A stretch of 45,089 nucleotides of DNA from Ruminococcus flavefaciens (GCA_002371825.1 DFHF01000008.1:247-45335), one strand, 5' to 3'; shown: positions 1-8,209, counted from the stretch's first letter. A program made the numbers and translations. The notes: a model not told the origin generated them from the letters alone.

Positions 1-205
1 CAGACCTCAGTTCTACTTCAGAACTACAGACGTTACTGGTGTTGTAACTCTTCCTGCTGATAAGGAAATGTGTATGCCTGGCGATAACGTTGCTATGGAC
101 GTTGAGCTCATCACTCCTATCGCTATCGAAGAAGGACTCCGTTTCGCTATCCGTGAGGGTGGTAGAACAGTTGGTTCAGGCGTTGTAACAAAGATCAACG
201 AATAA
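1..205 (+). CDS. tuf: Elongation factor Tu, C-terminal fragment
   Basis: The window opens inside this gene. The 67 visible residues (frame from base 2, stop at 203-205) match the C-terminal beta-barrel of EF-Tu: RPQFYFRTTDVTG, then MPGDNVAMDVELI, then GLRFAIREGGRTVGSGVV and a final TKINE. EF-Tu carries aminoacyl-tRNA to the ribosome as a GTP complex. The GTPase domain lies upstream of the window. The gene ends 36 bases before a clear hairpin terminator, so it is probably the last gene of its operon, commonly the str operon in Clostridia. Confidence 0.97.
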   Translation, partial: RPQFYFRTTDVTGVVTLPADKEMCMPGDNVAMDVELITPIAIEEGLRFAIREGGRTVGSGVVTKINE

Positions 206-240
206 TTCTGATTATTTGAAAATCTGATATAACGACTTTA

Positions 241-272
241 GGCGGTCGCTCTTTGAGGGTGACCGCCTTTGT
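241..272 (+). terminator. Rho-independent terminator after tuf
   Basis: GGCGGTC at 241-247 pairs with GACCGCC at 261-267, followed by a short T-rich tail. It separates tuf from the ABC exporter genes. Confidence 0.8.
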
Positions 273-325
273 ATATAAAACACTGTTAAAAATATATCAA
301 CGTAAAGGTATAAGGATTAATAATT

Positions 326-1237
326 ATGGAATATATTCTTCAGACTAAGGAGCTTTGCAAGAACTATGGCCGCGCAAAGATCCTTAAACAAGTCAGTATA
401 AACGTACCTAAGGGGTCAATTTACGGTTTTGTCGGACGTAATGGTGCCGGTAAGACCACACTTATCCGTGTTCTGACAGGACTTCATGTCCCGACTTCAG
501 GCAGCTACAGTATAAATGGTATTGAAAATACCAGCGGCGATATCAATGAGGCAAGAAAAAAGATCGGTGCAGTTGTTGAAACTCCCTCCATTTATCCTGA
601 CCTGGATGCAAGAGAGAATCTCCGCATGGTTTGCAGACTTATCGGCCGTCCATTTGATAAGATAGAGGAGATCCTGAAACTGGTAGAGCTTGCAAATACC
701 GGCAAAAAGAAGGCTAAGGACTTCTCACTTGGTATGCGTCAGAGACTGGGCATCGCTTTCTCTCTTATAAGCGATCCGGAGGTGCTTATTCTCGATGAGC
801 CCATTAACGGACTGGACCCTCAGGGTATCAAGGAGGTCCGTGAGCTTCTGACAATGCTTAATCAGGAGAAGGGAATAACTATCCTCATTTCAAGCCACAT
901 CCTCGATGAGCTTTCAAAGCTTGCAACTCACTATGGTTTTATTGACAGGGGTGTTGTACTCAGAGAAATGAGTGCTGAGGAGCTTCATCATGCCTGCCGC
1001 AAGTCTACTCATGTTACCGTTGATAATATCAGCGCTCTTCAGGAAGTACTTGGCAGTATGAATATGGATTACAGGGTAGTTTCCGATACTGAGGCGGATA
1101 TTTTTACCGATTTCTATGTTACTCCCCTCGTTACAGAGCTTTCCAAGCGCAACTGTACTGTATTTACTATTACTCAAAACGATGAAAGCCTTGAGAGCTT
1201 CTTCATTAATCTGATAGGAGGTGGCGAAATTGCTTAA
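326..1237 (+). CDS. ABC transporter ATP-binding protein, BcrA/lantibiotic-immunity type
   Basis: This 303-residue ATPase would power the membrane protein encoded next to it. Walker A is GRNGAGKTT (about residues 38-46), the signature is FSLGMRQR (about 134-141) and Walker B with the D-loop is LILDEPINGLDP (about 155-166). The C-terminal 90 residues are a variable domain typical of the BcrA/DrrA class, which exports antibiotics, lantibiotics or lipids. The start has AAGGATT upstream. Its stop overlaps the start of the permease gene, so the two are translated together. The substrate cannot be told from the sequence; resistance to a bacteriocin or antibiotic is the family precedent. Confidence 0.9.
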   Translation: MEYILQTKELCKNYGRAKILKQVSINVPKGSIYGFVGRNGAGKTTLIRVLTGLHVPTSGSYSINGIENTSGDINEARKKIGAVVETPSIYPDLDARENLRMVCRLIGRPFDKIEEILKLVELANTGKKKAKDFSLGMRQRLGIAFSLISDPEVLILDEPINGLDPQGIKEVRELLTMLNQEKGITILISSHILDELSKLATHYGFIDRGVVLREMSAEELHHACRKSTHVTVDNISALQEVLGSMNMDYRVVSDTEADIFTDFYVTPLVTELSKRNCTVFTITQNDESLESFFINLIGGGEIA

Positions 1238-1970
1238 TCTTCTTTCAGTAAATTTCCGCCGTGCTTTTTTAAGAAAACGTTTTATAATCGGCGGCGGTTT
1301 CCCATGTGCAATTGGCTTGCTTATTGTGTATCTCGCATACAGAACTGACGGAAATGTTGACTATGCGCCCTTTTTTATGACTGGTTTCCTGCCGATGCTT
1401 ATCGGTATAACAGCCGGCCTGTATATCTCTCAGGATTATACGACAAATACCATCAGAAATAAGATAATCAACGGCCATTCAAGAACCAGTATTTATCTTT
1501 CAAATTTCATCACTTCCATGGTCGGTACTTTTATTATCTACGGTGTTTACCTGCTTCTGACTTTTGGTCTCGGAAGCCTGGTGACCGGGGTAAGCAGCGA
1601 TTTTGACGGCGAACGTACCTTTAAAGGTATCCTTTTAGTATTCTGTATCATGTTTACATTCACATCTATTACAGTAATGCTGTGTATGATAAACAGCGGA
1701 GTAAGCGGTACCGTTATTTCAACACTTATGTATATGATACTGGGAATGAGTTCACTTGTCATTGTATTTGTAGATAATGACCTTTTCAAGGAACTCTTTG
1801 TTAATCTCAACCCCACTTTCCAGATCGATACAGTCAGCGAGTATGCAACTGGAGCTGAATACTCTGAAGAAAATATCCATATTTCCTGGATACCGATATC
1901 TTCAATTGCATATATTATTTTAACAACTGTAATTGGTATCAGCGTATTCAATAAAAAGGATATCAAGTAA
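1230..1970 (+). CDS. ABC-2 type transporter permease
   Basis: A membrane protein of about 246 residues with roughly six hydrophobic segments, for example FIIGGGFPCAIGLLIVYLAY near the N-terminus and a helix near the C-terminus before FNKKDIK. It is the likely membrane partner of the ATPase before it. I chose TTG at 1230 because AGGAGG at 1216-1221 sits at a good distance from it. The alternative GTG at 1221 lies inside that ribosome site. The start overlaps the ATPase stop by eight bases, which suggests translational coupling. The gene ends at a terminator shared with the convergent cellulase cluster. Confidence 0.85.
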   Translation: MLNLLSVNFRRAFLRKRFIIGGGFPCAIGLLIVYLAYRTDGNVDYAPFFMTGFLPMLIGITAGLYISQDYTTNTIRNKIINGHSRTSIYLSNFITSMVGTFIIYGVYLLLTFGLGSLVTGVSSDFDGERTFKGILLVFCIMFTFTSITVMLCMINSGVSGTVISTLMYMILGMSSLVIVFVDNDLFKELFVNLNPTFQIDTVSEYATGAEYSEENIHISWIPISSIAYIILTTVIGISVFNKKDIK

Positions 1971-1972
1971 TT

Positions 1973-2018
1973 AAAAAGCCTGACCTTAGGTGAGTCACCT
2001 AATGGCCAGGCTTTGTTT
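1973..2018. terminator. Bidirectional terminator between ABC permease and GH5 cluster
   Basis: AAAGCCTG pairs with CAGGCTTT, with an inner stem AGGTGA/TCACCT. A T-run follows on the plus side (about 2012-2020), and an A-run precedes on the plus strand and so acts as a T-run for minus transcription. Confidence 0.85.
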
Positions 2019-2019
2019 T

Positions 2020-3891
2020 TTATTTGGATCGCTCAGGAAGAGTTACCATCTTAAGCAGGAATTTCTGTATAGCAAGTGCATCATTGGGAGTGAGCTTTGA
2101 ACCCGGATCATAGCAGTCAGCATTCTTTGCTCCTGTTGCTGTGATGTGGTTTGGATCTGAGCCTGTTTCACTGTACTTATCGCCGTTTGCAAGCGCCTGC
2201 ATGATGAGTACAGCGTCATTCATCTTAACAGAGCCGTCGCAGTCAGCGTCGCCGTATGTGATAGTTGGCTCGGGCTCGGTAGTAGTCTCTGTGGGCAGAG
2301 TTGTGGGTGGTGTAGGAGGATCGATCTTAGTGCCGCCCTTTCCACCGTCAAGGTTGCTGTTTTCACCTGAGGAGTAGAACTGGTTCAGTGAAAGGCCGTT
2401 CTGACCAAGAGGTGTCTGGTGGTCAAGACCGATGTATTTACCGCTGTCTGTCTGCCAGAGAGCCTCCTCAAAGAGACCGTACTTCTTTGCATCCCAGTTC
2501 TGGAACTGAGTATCAAGGAGTCCGCCGGTATCACCGGAGTTAGGATTGAGGCACCAGAATGTGTGGTTGATGTGGTGGTTTATCATGTAGTCACGGAGGA
2601 GACCCATCCATTTCTGGTTCTCAGCACCGTCCATATGGCCGCCCCATTCACCGATGAGCAGGGGAGCGATGTCGTCTTCGTTGATATATGCCCAGGTATC
2701 ACGCCAGTACTCATCCAGGAGAGTCTCAGTAGTGAAGTTCTTGGGAGTATTGTCATCATTGTAGAACCAACGCTGTGCGTAAACAGAGGGGCCGTAGTCA
2801 TGAGGAGAGTAAACTATCTGGTTGGATTCAGGAAGCACAGGCAGGTCCTTTACGCCTCTGAGGTTTCCGCCCCACCATGCACCGTACCATTTTTCTTCGC
2901 CGGGCTTGGGATTGAATTTATCCGGGTCATCCCAGGTGACGCCTCTGTCTGTCATAGGAGACTGCTCGATACCCTCAACAAGGATAAGTGCATGAGGATT
3001 AACTTTGAGGATGGACTTTGCACACTCCTCAGCGGAGTATCTCCAGTTGTTCTTATCTGTAGAGTTATCCCACTTAGCCATATTTGAAGGGCAGGTGGTT
3101 CCGTCGAACATTCGCTTGCCGTGAGGCTCGTTCTTAAGGTCATAAGCAATGATAGTATCGTCGTTCTTATACTTTTCAGCCAGCCAGGTGATAGAATCTA
3201 CCCAGTCATCCCAGGTTATTTTCTCTTTGGAGAAATGACCTGTAGCCATACCGTCGCAGTCATCAGCTGTGGGCTCGTAGTACCAGAGAGCGTAGTTGTG
3301 TCCGGAGTTATGTGAAGCAGGGCTGTGAACATCCACAAGAGCCTTGATTCCGTATTTCTTGCACTTCTGCATGATTACATCAAAGATCTCCATTGAGTTC
3401 TTTTCTGTCTTGCCGTCTGACTGTACGAAGTCCTTATTGATGTTGCCGTATTTTCCGGCCGGAGTCACAGTACCGTCCTCGTTGAGAACATCTGTCGGAG
3501 GATTGTAGCTTGCCTGGATAGAAGATACCGGCAGCGGGTCTCCGTTCATCCATGAGAGCAGGAGCTCTGTGGAAATGGGGAAGCGGATAATGTTGATTCC
3601 GTGGTCTGCTACAGACTGGAGCATATCGTCTACATCTCTTGCATAGAGACCGTGGGGAACGTTTTCAGTACAGTTCATACCGAACCAGTTTGCACCTGTG
3701 AGCCACACCTCGTTGCCGTTCATATCGTAAAGTCGGCTGCCCCTTGCAGTGAGCCAGTCATCGTTGCAGTCGTCGACAGCTGCGGCATTGACATTTGTGA
3801 CGTGTGAATCCGCAGGTGCTGCGGAAACTGCGCCGTTCAGCGCAAGTACTGCGGCTGAAACAGCCGCAAAAGCTTTGATTTTTTCGTTCAT
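2020..3891 (-). CDS. GH5 (subfamily 1-like) endoglucanase with C-terminal dockerin, copy 1
   Basis: A secreted cellulase of 623 residues. MNEKIKAFAAVSAAVLAL is the signal peptide start. I chose ATG at 3889-3891 because AGAGGG lies upstream; a longer frame start adds nine residues without such a site. The GH5 domain spans about 45-510: acid/base Glu in DLKNEPHG (about E255), YSPHDYGP, and nucleophile Glu in GEWGG (about E415). These motifs resemble the Acidothermus E1-type GH5_1 endoglucanases. A short Pro/Thr linker leads to a dockerin (about 546-621) with a canonical first calcium loop DADCDGSVKMND and a degenerate second loop. It is the last gene of the three-gene cluster. No carbohydrate-binding module is visible. 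Confidence 0.93.
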   Translation of the reverse strand: MNEKIKAFAAVSAAVLALNGAVSAAPADSHVTNVNAAAVDDCNDDWLTARGSRLYDMNGNEVWLTGANWFGMNCTENVPHGLYARDVDDMLQSVADHGINIIRFPISTELLLSWMNGDPLPVSSIQASYNPPTDVLNEDGTVTPAGKYGNINKDFVQSDGKTEKNSMEIFDVIMQKCKKYGIKALVDVHSPASHNSGHNYALWYYEPTADDCDGMATGHFSKEKITWDDWVDSITWLAEKYKNDDTIIAYDLKNEPHGKRMFDGTTCPSNMAKWDNSTDKNNWRYSAEECAKSILKVNPHALILVEGIEQSPMTDRGVTWDDPDKFNPKPGEEKWYGAWWGGNLRGVKDLPVLPESNQIVYSPHDYGPSVYAQRWFYNDDNTPKNFTTETLLDEYWRDTWAYINEDDIAPLLIGEWGGHMDGAENQKWMGLLRDYMINHHINHTFWCLNPNSGDTGGLLDTQFQNWDAKKYGLFEEALWQTDSGKYIGLDHQTPLGQNGLSLNQFYSSGENSNLDGGKGGTKIDPPTPPTTLPTETTTEPEPTITYGDADCDGSVKMNDAVLIMQALANGDKYSETGSDPNHITATGAKNADCYDPGSKLTPNDALAIQKFLLKMVTLPERSK

Positions 3892-3945
3892 AGAAATATC
3901 CCTCTCAATAAAAGTCAATGGTTTATGGCGTATGATCTATGATAT

Positions 3946-3975
3946 CTCCTGCCGGATCTGCATATCCTGCAGGAG
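3946..3975 (-). other. Intercistronic hairpin between GH5 copies 2 and 1
   Basis: CTCCTGC (3946-3952) pairs with GCAGGAG (3969-3975), and inside it GGAT (3954-3957) pairs with ATCC (3964-3967) around a six-base loop, with one mismatch. No T-run follows on either side. It lies in the 87-base gap between two cellulase genes and could protect or punctuate the message. Confidence 0.55.
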
Positions 3976-3978
3976 TTC

Positions 3979-5760
3979 TCATCTTTTAGGCATTTCGGGA
4001 AGAGCTGTCATGCGGAGTATATATTTTGGTATAGCAAAAGCATCTTCTCCGGTAAGTTCTGAGCCCGGGTCATAGCAGTCGGAATTGATATAGCCCTCCT
4101 CGGTGAGAGCCTCTGCCTCCGAGCCGCCGACATCGTATTTATCCCCGTTTGAAAGCGCCTGTACGATAAGAACTGCGTCATTGATCTTAACGTTTCCATC
4201 GCAGTCAGCGTCACCGTAGATGATCTTTTGATCTTTATCAGCAGCTTTTGACGGGGTATCCTCAGGCTTTAGCTCCACAGCAGAACCGTCTGATTTTTTT
4301 CCGCCGTCGAGATTGCTTCCCTCAGAGGAAGCGTAGTTCTTATAGAAGTCATTCAGCGATATACCGTTTTCACCAAGAGCAGTCCGGTGATCGAGTCCGA
4401 TGAACTTCTTTGAATCAAGTGTTTTCCAGACAGCAGGATAGAAGTAGTTTTTATACTTTACATCATCCCAAACAATATTGGTTTTTCCTGTGCAGGAACC
4501 ATCGCTGCTGCGTTCAACACTGAAGCTGATATCCTTCCATAATCCGCCGGTATCTCCCGAGTCATCATTAAGACACCAGAAGGTATGGCTGATATGGTGT
4601 GCGATCATATAGTCACGGATAAGTCCCAGCCATTTTTCGTTATCTCCGCCGTCAAGTCTTCCTCCCCATTCGCCGATGAGCAGGGGATACATATCCTCTT
4701 CAACGAGATAAGCCCATGTATCGTACCAGTAGTCATCAAGGAGAGACTGCTCAGTGAAGGTCTTGTTCTTGTTGTCGGAGTAGAACCAGGGTTGGTCACT
4801 TACTATAGGGCCGTAGTCATGGGGAGAGTATACTATCTGAGAAGTACCGGATTCCGGCATTACAGGGTATTTTTTTACACCTCTTAGGTTTCCGCCCCAC
4901 CAGGCGCCGTGACCCTCGAAGCCCTCAACACCTTCGATCAGTATAAGTGCATGGGGATTGTTGGCGAGTATGGCATCAGCGCAGTCCTGGGCAGCCTGCT
5001 TCCAGTTGTTGGGAGCGTTGGAGTCGTCCCATATAGCATCAACAGGACCGCCGCCGTAAACACTGTGCGGCTCATTTTTAAGGTCAAATCCGATAAGTGT
5101 ATCGTCGTTTTTATACTCCTCGGCGCACCATGCAAGAGTGTCTATCCACACTTTGGTAGTGACCTCCACATCTTTGCCGTTATTGTCAACAAAGCTCTTG
5201 CCGTACCAGATACCGTAATTATGGCCGGAATTATTTGAATCCGGGCTGTGGATGTCGATGAAGGCTTTTACACCGTACTTCTTGCATTTTGCAAGAAGGA
5301 TCTCGAAAAGCTCCTTGCTGTTGACCACACTGCCGTCTGCTTTGGCAAGGTCCATATTGAATGGATAGTTGGGGTCGGTGTTCGGATTGACGCTGCTTAT
5401 CTCATCGGGTTTGCCGATCATCCAGTTGTAGAGCAGCTCTGTTGATACCGGGAGGCGGAGTACGTTTATGCCGTGGTCGGCGATAGATCTTACAAGGTCA
5501 TCGATATCACCGCTCCAGAGGTAGTGGGGAGCGTTCTCAGTGCAGTTGAATCCGAACCAGTTGGCACCTGTCAGCCATACCTCGTTGCCGTTCATATCGT
5601 AGAGACGGCTTCCCTTGGCGGTGAGCCAGTCATCACAGGTATCGTCCACGGCATTGGCTGTTACAGGGGTGAACCTGATGTATGGTACTGCGGAAGCTGA
5701 GGTGCTCAATGCTAAAGCAGCGGCGGATATTGCGGAAATGATCTTGCTGATTTTTTTCAT
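3979..5760 (-). CDS. GH5 (subfamily 1-like) endoglucanase with C-terminal dockerin, copy 2
   Basis: A secreted protein of 593 residues, paralogous to its two neighbours. The signal peptide is MKKISKIISAISAAALAL, with GAAAGGA upstream of the ATG. The GH5 domain covers about 40-475, with acid/base Glu in DLKNEPHS (E230), YSPHDYGP (about 311-318) and nucleophile Glu in GEWGG (E364). The linker (about 490-512) is short and charged rather than Thr-rich. The dockerin (about 515-588) has a normal first loop DADCDGNVKIND. In its second repeat the usual ALAIQKYLL reads AFAIPKYIL, so a proline sits in the putative recognition helix. It is the middle gene of the cluster, 164 bases after copy 3. Confidence 0.93.
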   Translation of the reverse strand: MKKISKIISAISAAALALSTSASAVPYIRFTPVTANAVDDTCDDWLTAKGSRLYDMNGNEVWLTGANWFGFNCTENAPHYLWSGDIDDLVRSIADHGINVLRLPVSTELLYNWMIGKPDEISSVNPNTDPNYPFNMDLAKADGSVVNSKELFEILLAKCKKYGVKAFIDIHSPDSNNSGHNYGIWYGKSFVDNNGKDVEVTTKVWIDTLAWCAEEYKNDDTLIGFDLKNEPHSVYGGGPVDAIWDDSNAPNNWKQAAQDCADAILANNPHALILIEGVEGFEGHGAWWGGNLRGVKKYPVMPESGTSQIVYSPHDYGPIVSDQPWFYSDNKNKTFTEQSLLDDYWYDTWAYLVEEDMYPLLIGEWGGRLDGGDNEKWLGLIRDYMIAHHISHTFWCLNDDSGDTGGLWKDISFSVERSSDGSCTGKTNIVWDDVKYKNYFYPAVWKTLDSKKFIGLDHRTALGENGISLNDFYKNYASSEGSNLDGGKKSDGSAVELKPEDTPSKAADKDQKIIYGDADCDGNVKINDAVLIVQALSNGDKYDVGGSEAEALTEEGYINSDCYDPGSELTGEDAFAIPKYILRMTALPEMPKR

Positions 5761-5787
5761 TTGGATTCCTTTCAGGGTTTAAGCTAT

Positions 5788-5895
5788 GGGCGGCACAAAG
5801 CAGCTCTCTCTGGCGGGAGATCGTTGTTTATGTAAGACTGTGAGACAGTCCCGGCAACCATATTCCCGCTGAGCGGAGCAGCCTGAGAGCCGCCC
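5788..5895 (-). other. Nested hairpin structure between GH5 copies 3 and 2
   Basis: Four arm pairs are nested in order: GGGCGGC 5788-5794 with GCCGCCC 5889-5895; GCGGGA 5813-5818 with TCCCGC 5864-5869; GTTG 5823-5826 with CAAC 5855-5858; and GACTGT 5836-5841 with ACAGTC 5845-5850 around a three-base loop. Together they form one long bulged stem-loop filling most of the 164-base gap. There is no clear terminator T-run in the direction of transcription. Confidence 0.6.
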
Positions 5896-5924
5896 GTATT
5901 TTTATTTTATGCTGTTTATCTTAC

Positions 5925-7898
5925 TCACTTTGCTGGAGGTGGAGGTGTAAGCTGATTGTACTCCGGAAGCTGGACAAGATGCAGGAGATATTTCTGTACA
6001 GCCAGAGCATCGAAAGGAGTAAGCTTTGAGCCCGGGTCGTAGCAGTCTGCATTTATCATTCCTTCTTCGGTAATATGATTGGGATCAGAACCGTTTTCAT
6101 TGTATCTGTCACCGTTTGCAAGTACCTGCATGATGAGTACAGCGTCGTTCATCTTTACCTGCTTATCGCAGTCGGCATCGCCGTATAATAAAGGTGAAGG
6201 AGTAGGCGGAGTAGTTGTTGTGGGATAAGGAGTTGTAGGCATTATTTCAGTTGTAGTAGTAACAGGCTTTGGAGTTGTAGTGGATGTAGTGGTCGTAGTT
6301 ACAGGAGTTGTAACTGTGGTGGTGATAATTGAGTCGATGGGCTTGCCGTCTGCCTTCTTTCCGCCGTCCAGGTTGCTTCCCTCAGTTTTAGCGTATGAGG
6401 AATAGAACTCATTAAGTGAAAGGCCTGTGCCGTTTATACCAAGAGGTCTCTGGTGGTCAAGGCCGATATATTTTCCTGTAGTCTGAGTCTGCCAGAGAGC
6501 CTTCTCGAACAGCTCATACTTGTCCTCTTCCCAGTTGATAGTGGTTCCGTTGCTGGTATCTGTAACGTCGCCCAGGTTATATGAGAAGCTCTTCCAGAGT
6601 CCGCCTGTATCACCTGAGTTAGTATTCAGACACCAGAATGTGTGGCTGATATGATGCTTTATCATGTAGTCACGGAGGAGAGTCATCCATTTCTGGTTCT
6701 CAGCGCCGTCCATAAAACCGCCCCACTCGCCTATAAGCTCAGGAGCTATCTCCTCAGCATTGATATAAGCCCATGTGTCGTACCAGTAATCCTTAAGAAG
6801 AGTATCCTCAGTGAAATTCTTAGCGAACCATGTCTGAGGCCATACTGACGGGCCGTAATCATGAGGTGAGTAAACTATCTGTGATGTACCCTGCTTTGGC
6901 TTTATGGGATAATCTCTTGCACCACGGAAGTTACCGCCCCACCATGCGCCGATATAGGGTGAATTATCCTTTCTGTCAGGCATACCCCAGTAGTCGCCGG
7001 CCTGTGCACCGCTCAGTGACTGCTCAACACCTTCGACGAAGATAAGAGCGTTGGGGTTGACATCGAGAATAGCCTCAGCACACTGAGTAGCAGCGTAAGC
7101 CCAGTTATTCTCATCCTTGGAGCCGTCCCATTTAGCAGCGGCATCGCCTTCCTGACCCTTGCCGTGAGGCTCGTTCTTGAGGTCGAAGCCCAGGAGGGTA
7201 TCGTCGTTCTTGTATCTCTCGGCCATCCATACCAGAGAGTCTATCCACACCTTTGTAGTAACGCCGGCCTTGCCGTACCAGAGGTTATAGTTATGGCCGG
7301 AATTATCAGTGTGTGGGCTGTGGATGTCGATGAAAGCCTTGATGCCGTACTTCTTGCACTTGCCCAGGATAACATCAAAGGCACTGAGTTCATCGATGAA
7401 GGTTTTTCCGTCTGCCTCAACGAAATCCTTGTTGATGCTTCCGTATGTACCGGCCTTGATTATTCCTCCGTTGCCGTCGTCCTGGTCGGTAGGAGGGTTG
7501 TAGCTTGCCTGCATACCGCCGCCGGAAAGTCTGGGAGATTTTCCGCTCATCCAGTTGACGATACGCTCAGTGGAAATAGGGAAGCGGATCACGTTGATGC
7601 CTCTGTCGGAAACCTCTCTCAGAAGGTCATCGCAGTCGGCACTCCAGAGATAGTGAGGAGCACCTTCGGAGCAGTTGAGGCCGAACCAGTTAGCGCCGGT
7701 GAGCCATACCTCGTTGCCGTTCAGGTCGTAAAGACGGCTTCCTTTAGCGTGGAGCCAGTCGTCATTGCCGTCGTCAACAGCAGCTACAGCTGTTGTGACA
7801 GGTGTGCTCTTCAGCGGAGCCGATGATGCAGTCACGCCGGTGAAGGCGATAGACGCAGCAGAGGTCAGCGCCAAAGCAGCGTTTTTAATTTTGTTCAT
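5925..7898 (-). CDS. GH5 (subfamily 1-like) endoglucanase with Thr-rich linker and C-terminal dockerin, copy 3
   Basis: A secreted enzyme of 657 residues and the first gene of the cluster. The signal peptide is MNKIKNAALALTSAASIAF, with AGGGGAA upstream of the start. The GH5 domain spans about 45-505: acid/base Glu in DLKNEPHG (E243), YSPHDYGP (about 343-350) and nucleophile Glu in GEWGG (E391). A Thr/Pro linker of about 45 residues (525-570) separates it from a dockerin (about 572-645). The first calcium loop is DADCDKQVKMND, with Lys where the other copies have Gly. It should hydrolyse beta-1,4-glucans within a cellulosome held by dockerin-cohesin contacts. A sigma-A-like promoter and a 5' hairpin lie just upstream. 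Confidence 0.93.
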   Translation of the reverse strand: MNKIKNAALALTSAASIAFTGVTASSAPLKSTPVTTAVAAVDDGNDDWLHAKGSRLYDLNGNEVWLTGANWFGLNCSEGAPHYLWSADCDDLLREVSDRGINVIRFPISTERIVNWMSGKSPRLSGGGMQASYNPPTDQDDGNGGIIKAGTYGSINKDFVEADGKTFIDELSAFDVILGKCKKYGIKAFIDIHSPHTDNSGHNYNLWYGKAGVTTKVWIDSLVWMAERYKNDDTLLGFDLKNEPHGKGQEGDAAAKWDGSKDENNWAYAATQCAEAILDVNPNALIFVEGVEQSLSGAQAGDYWGMPDRKDNSPYIGAWWGGNFRGARDYPIKPKQGTSQIVYSPHDYGPSVWPQTWFAKNFTEDTLLKDYWYDTWAYINAEEIAPELIGEWGGFMDGAENQKWMTLLRDYMIKHHISHTFWCLNTNSGDTGGLWKSFSYNLGDVTDTSNGTTINWEEDKYELFEKALWQTQTTGKYIGLDHQRPLGINGTGLSLNEFYSSYAKTEGSNLDGGKKADGKPIDSIITTTVTTPVTTTTTSTTTPKPVTTTTEIMPTTPYPTTTTPPTPSPLLYGDADCDKQVKMNDAVLIMQVLANGDRYNENGSDPNHITEEGMINADCYDPGSKLTPFDALAVQKYLLHLVQLPEYNQLTPPPPAK

Positions 7899-7917
7899 GT
7901 TGAATTTCCCCTCTCAT

Positions 7918-7936
7918 AGCGCAGATATAGTGCGCT
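7918..7936 (-). promoter_or_regulatory. Inverted repeat in the 5' leader of the GH5 cluster
   Basis: AGCGCA (7918-7923) and TGCGCT (7931-7936) flank a seven-base loop. It lies just downstream of the -10 box and a few bases before the ribosome site of GH5 copy 3, so it could be an operator or a leader hairpin. Confidence 0.5.
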
Positions 7937-7948
7937 GATTCTACTATT

Positions 7949-7977
7949 AATATATCATTATAGTTGTAAAAAGTCAA
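7949..7977 (-). promoter_or_regulatory. Predicted sigma-A promoter of the GH5 cluster
   Basis: On the minus strand TTGACT (7977-7972), a 17-base spacer and TATATT (7954-7949), about 50 bases before the start of GH5 copy 3. Confidence 0.6.
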
Positions 7978-8104
7978 TAGTTTTCAGATTAAATTAAGCA
8001 ATATAACGTTAATTTTCATTTAATAAATAACTGGGAGTCAAGTTAACAGTAAATTAAACGAAAAGGAAGCAAGACATAGTCTGAAAAAAATTTTTGAAAA
8101 GTGA

Positions 8105-8133
8105 TTGACAAATGCAGAACAATGTGATATACT
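8105..8133 (+). promoter_or_regulatory. Predicted sigma-A promoter of the aldolase-like gene
   Basis: TTGACA (8105-8110), a 17-base spacer and TATACT (8128-8133). An A/T-rich tract precedes the -35 box. Confidence 0.8.
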
Positions 8134-8149
8134 ATATCCAACATGAATT

Positions 8150-8178
8150 TCACTTTAAAGCGTTACAGTGTAAAGTGA
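8150..8178 (+). promoter_or_regulatory. Operator-like inverted repeat downstream of the promoter
   Basis: TCACTTTA (8150-8157) and TAAAGTGA (8171-8178) are perfect inverted arms. Overlapping them is the smaller palindrome TTACAGTGTAA (8163-8173). The position, about 10-40 bases after the expected start site, suits a repressor site or leader hairpin. Confidence 0.5.
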
Positions 8179-8209
8179 TACAGATTTAAACTGAAAGAGG
8201 TATAGAAAA

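Larger units (their letters stand above)
7899..8209. other. Divergent intergenic region, GH5 cluster / aldolase-like gene
   Basis: This 311-base AT-rich stretch holds the minus promoter and leader hairpin of the cellulase cluster, and the plus promoter and operator-like repeat of the aldolase-like gene. Between them (about 7980-8100) are A- and T-runs that may act as UP elements. No small gene is evident. Confidence 0.7.

Noticed and set aside
2141..7826. Several long plus-strand frames opposite the GH5 genes
   Set aside because: They are shadows of codon usage on the minus strand; the minus frames have signal peptides, catalytic motifs, dockerins and ribosome sites.
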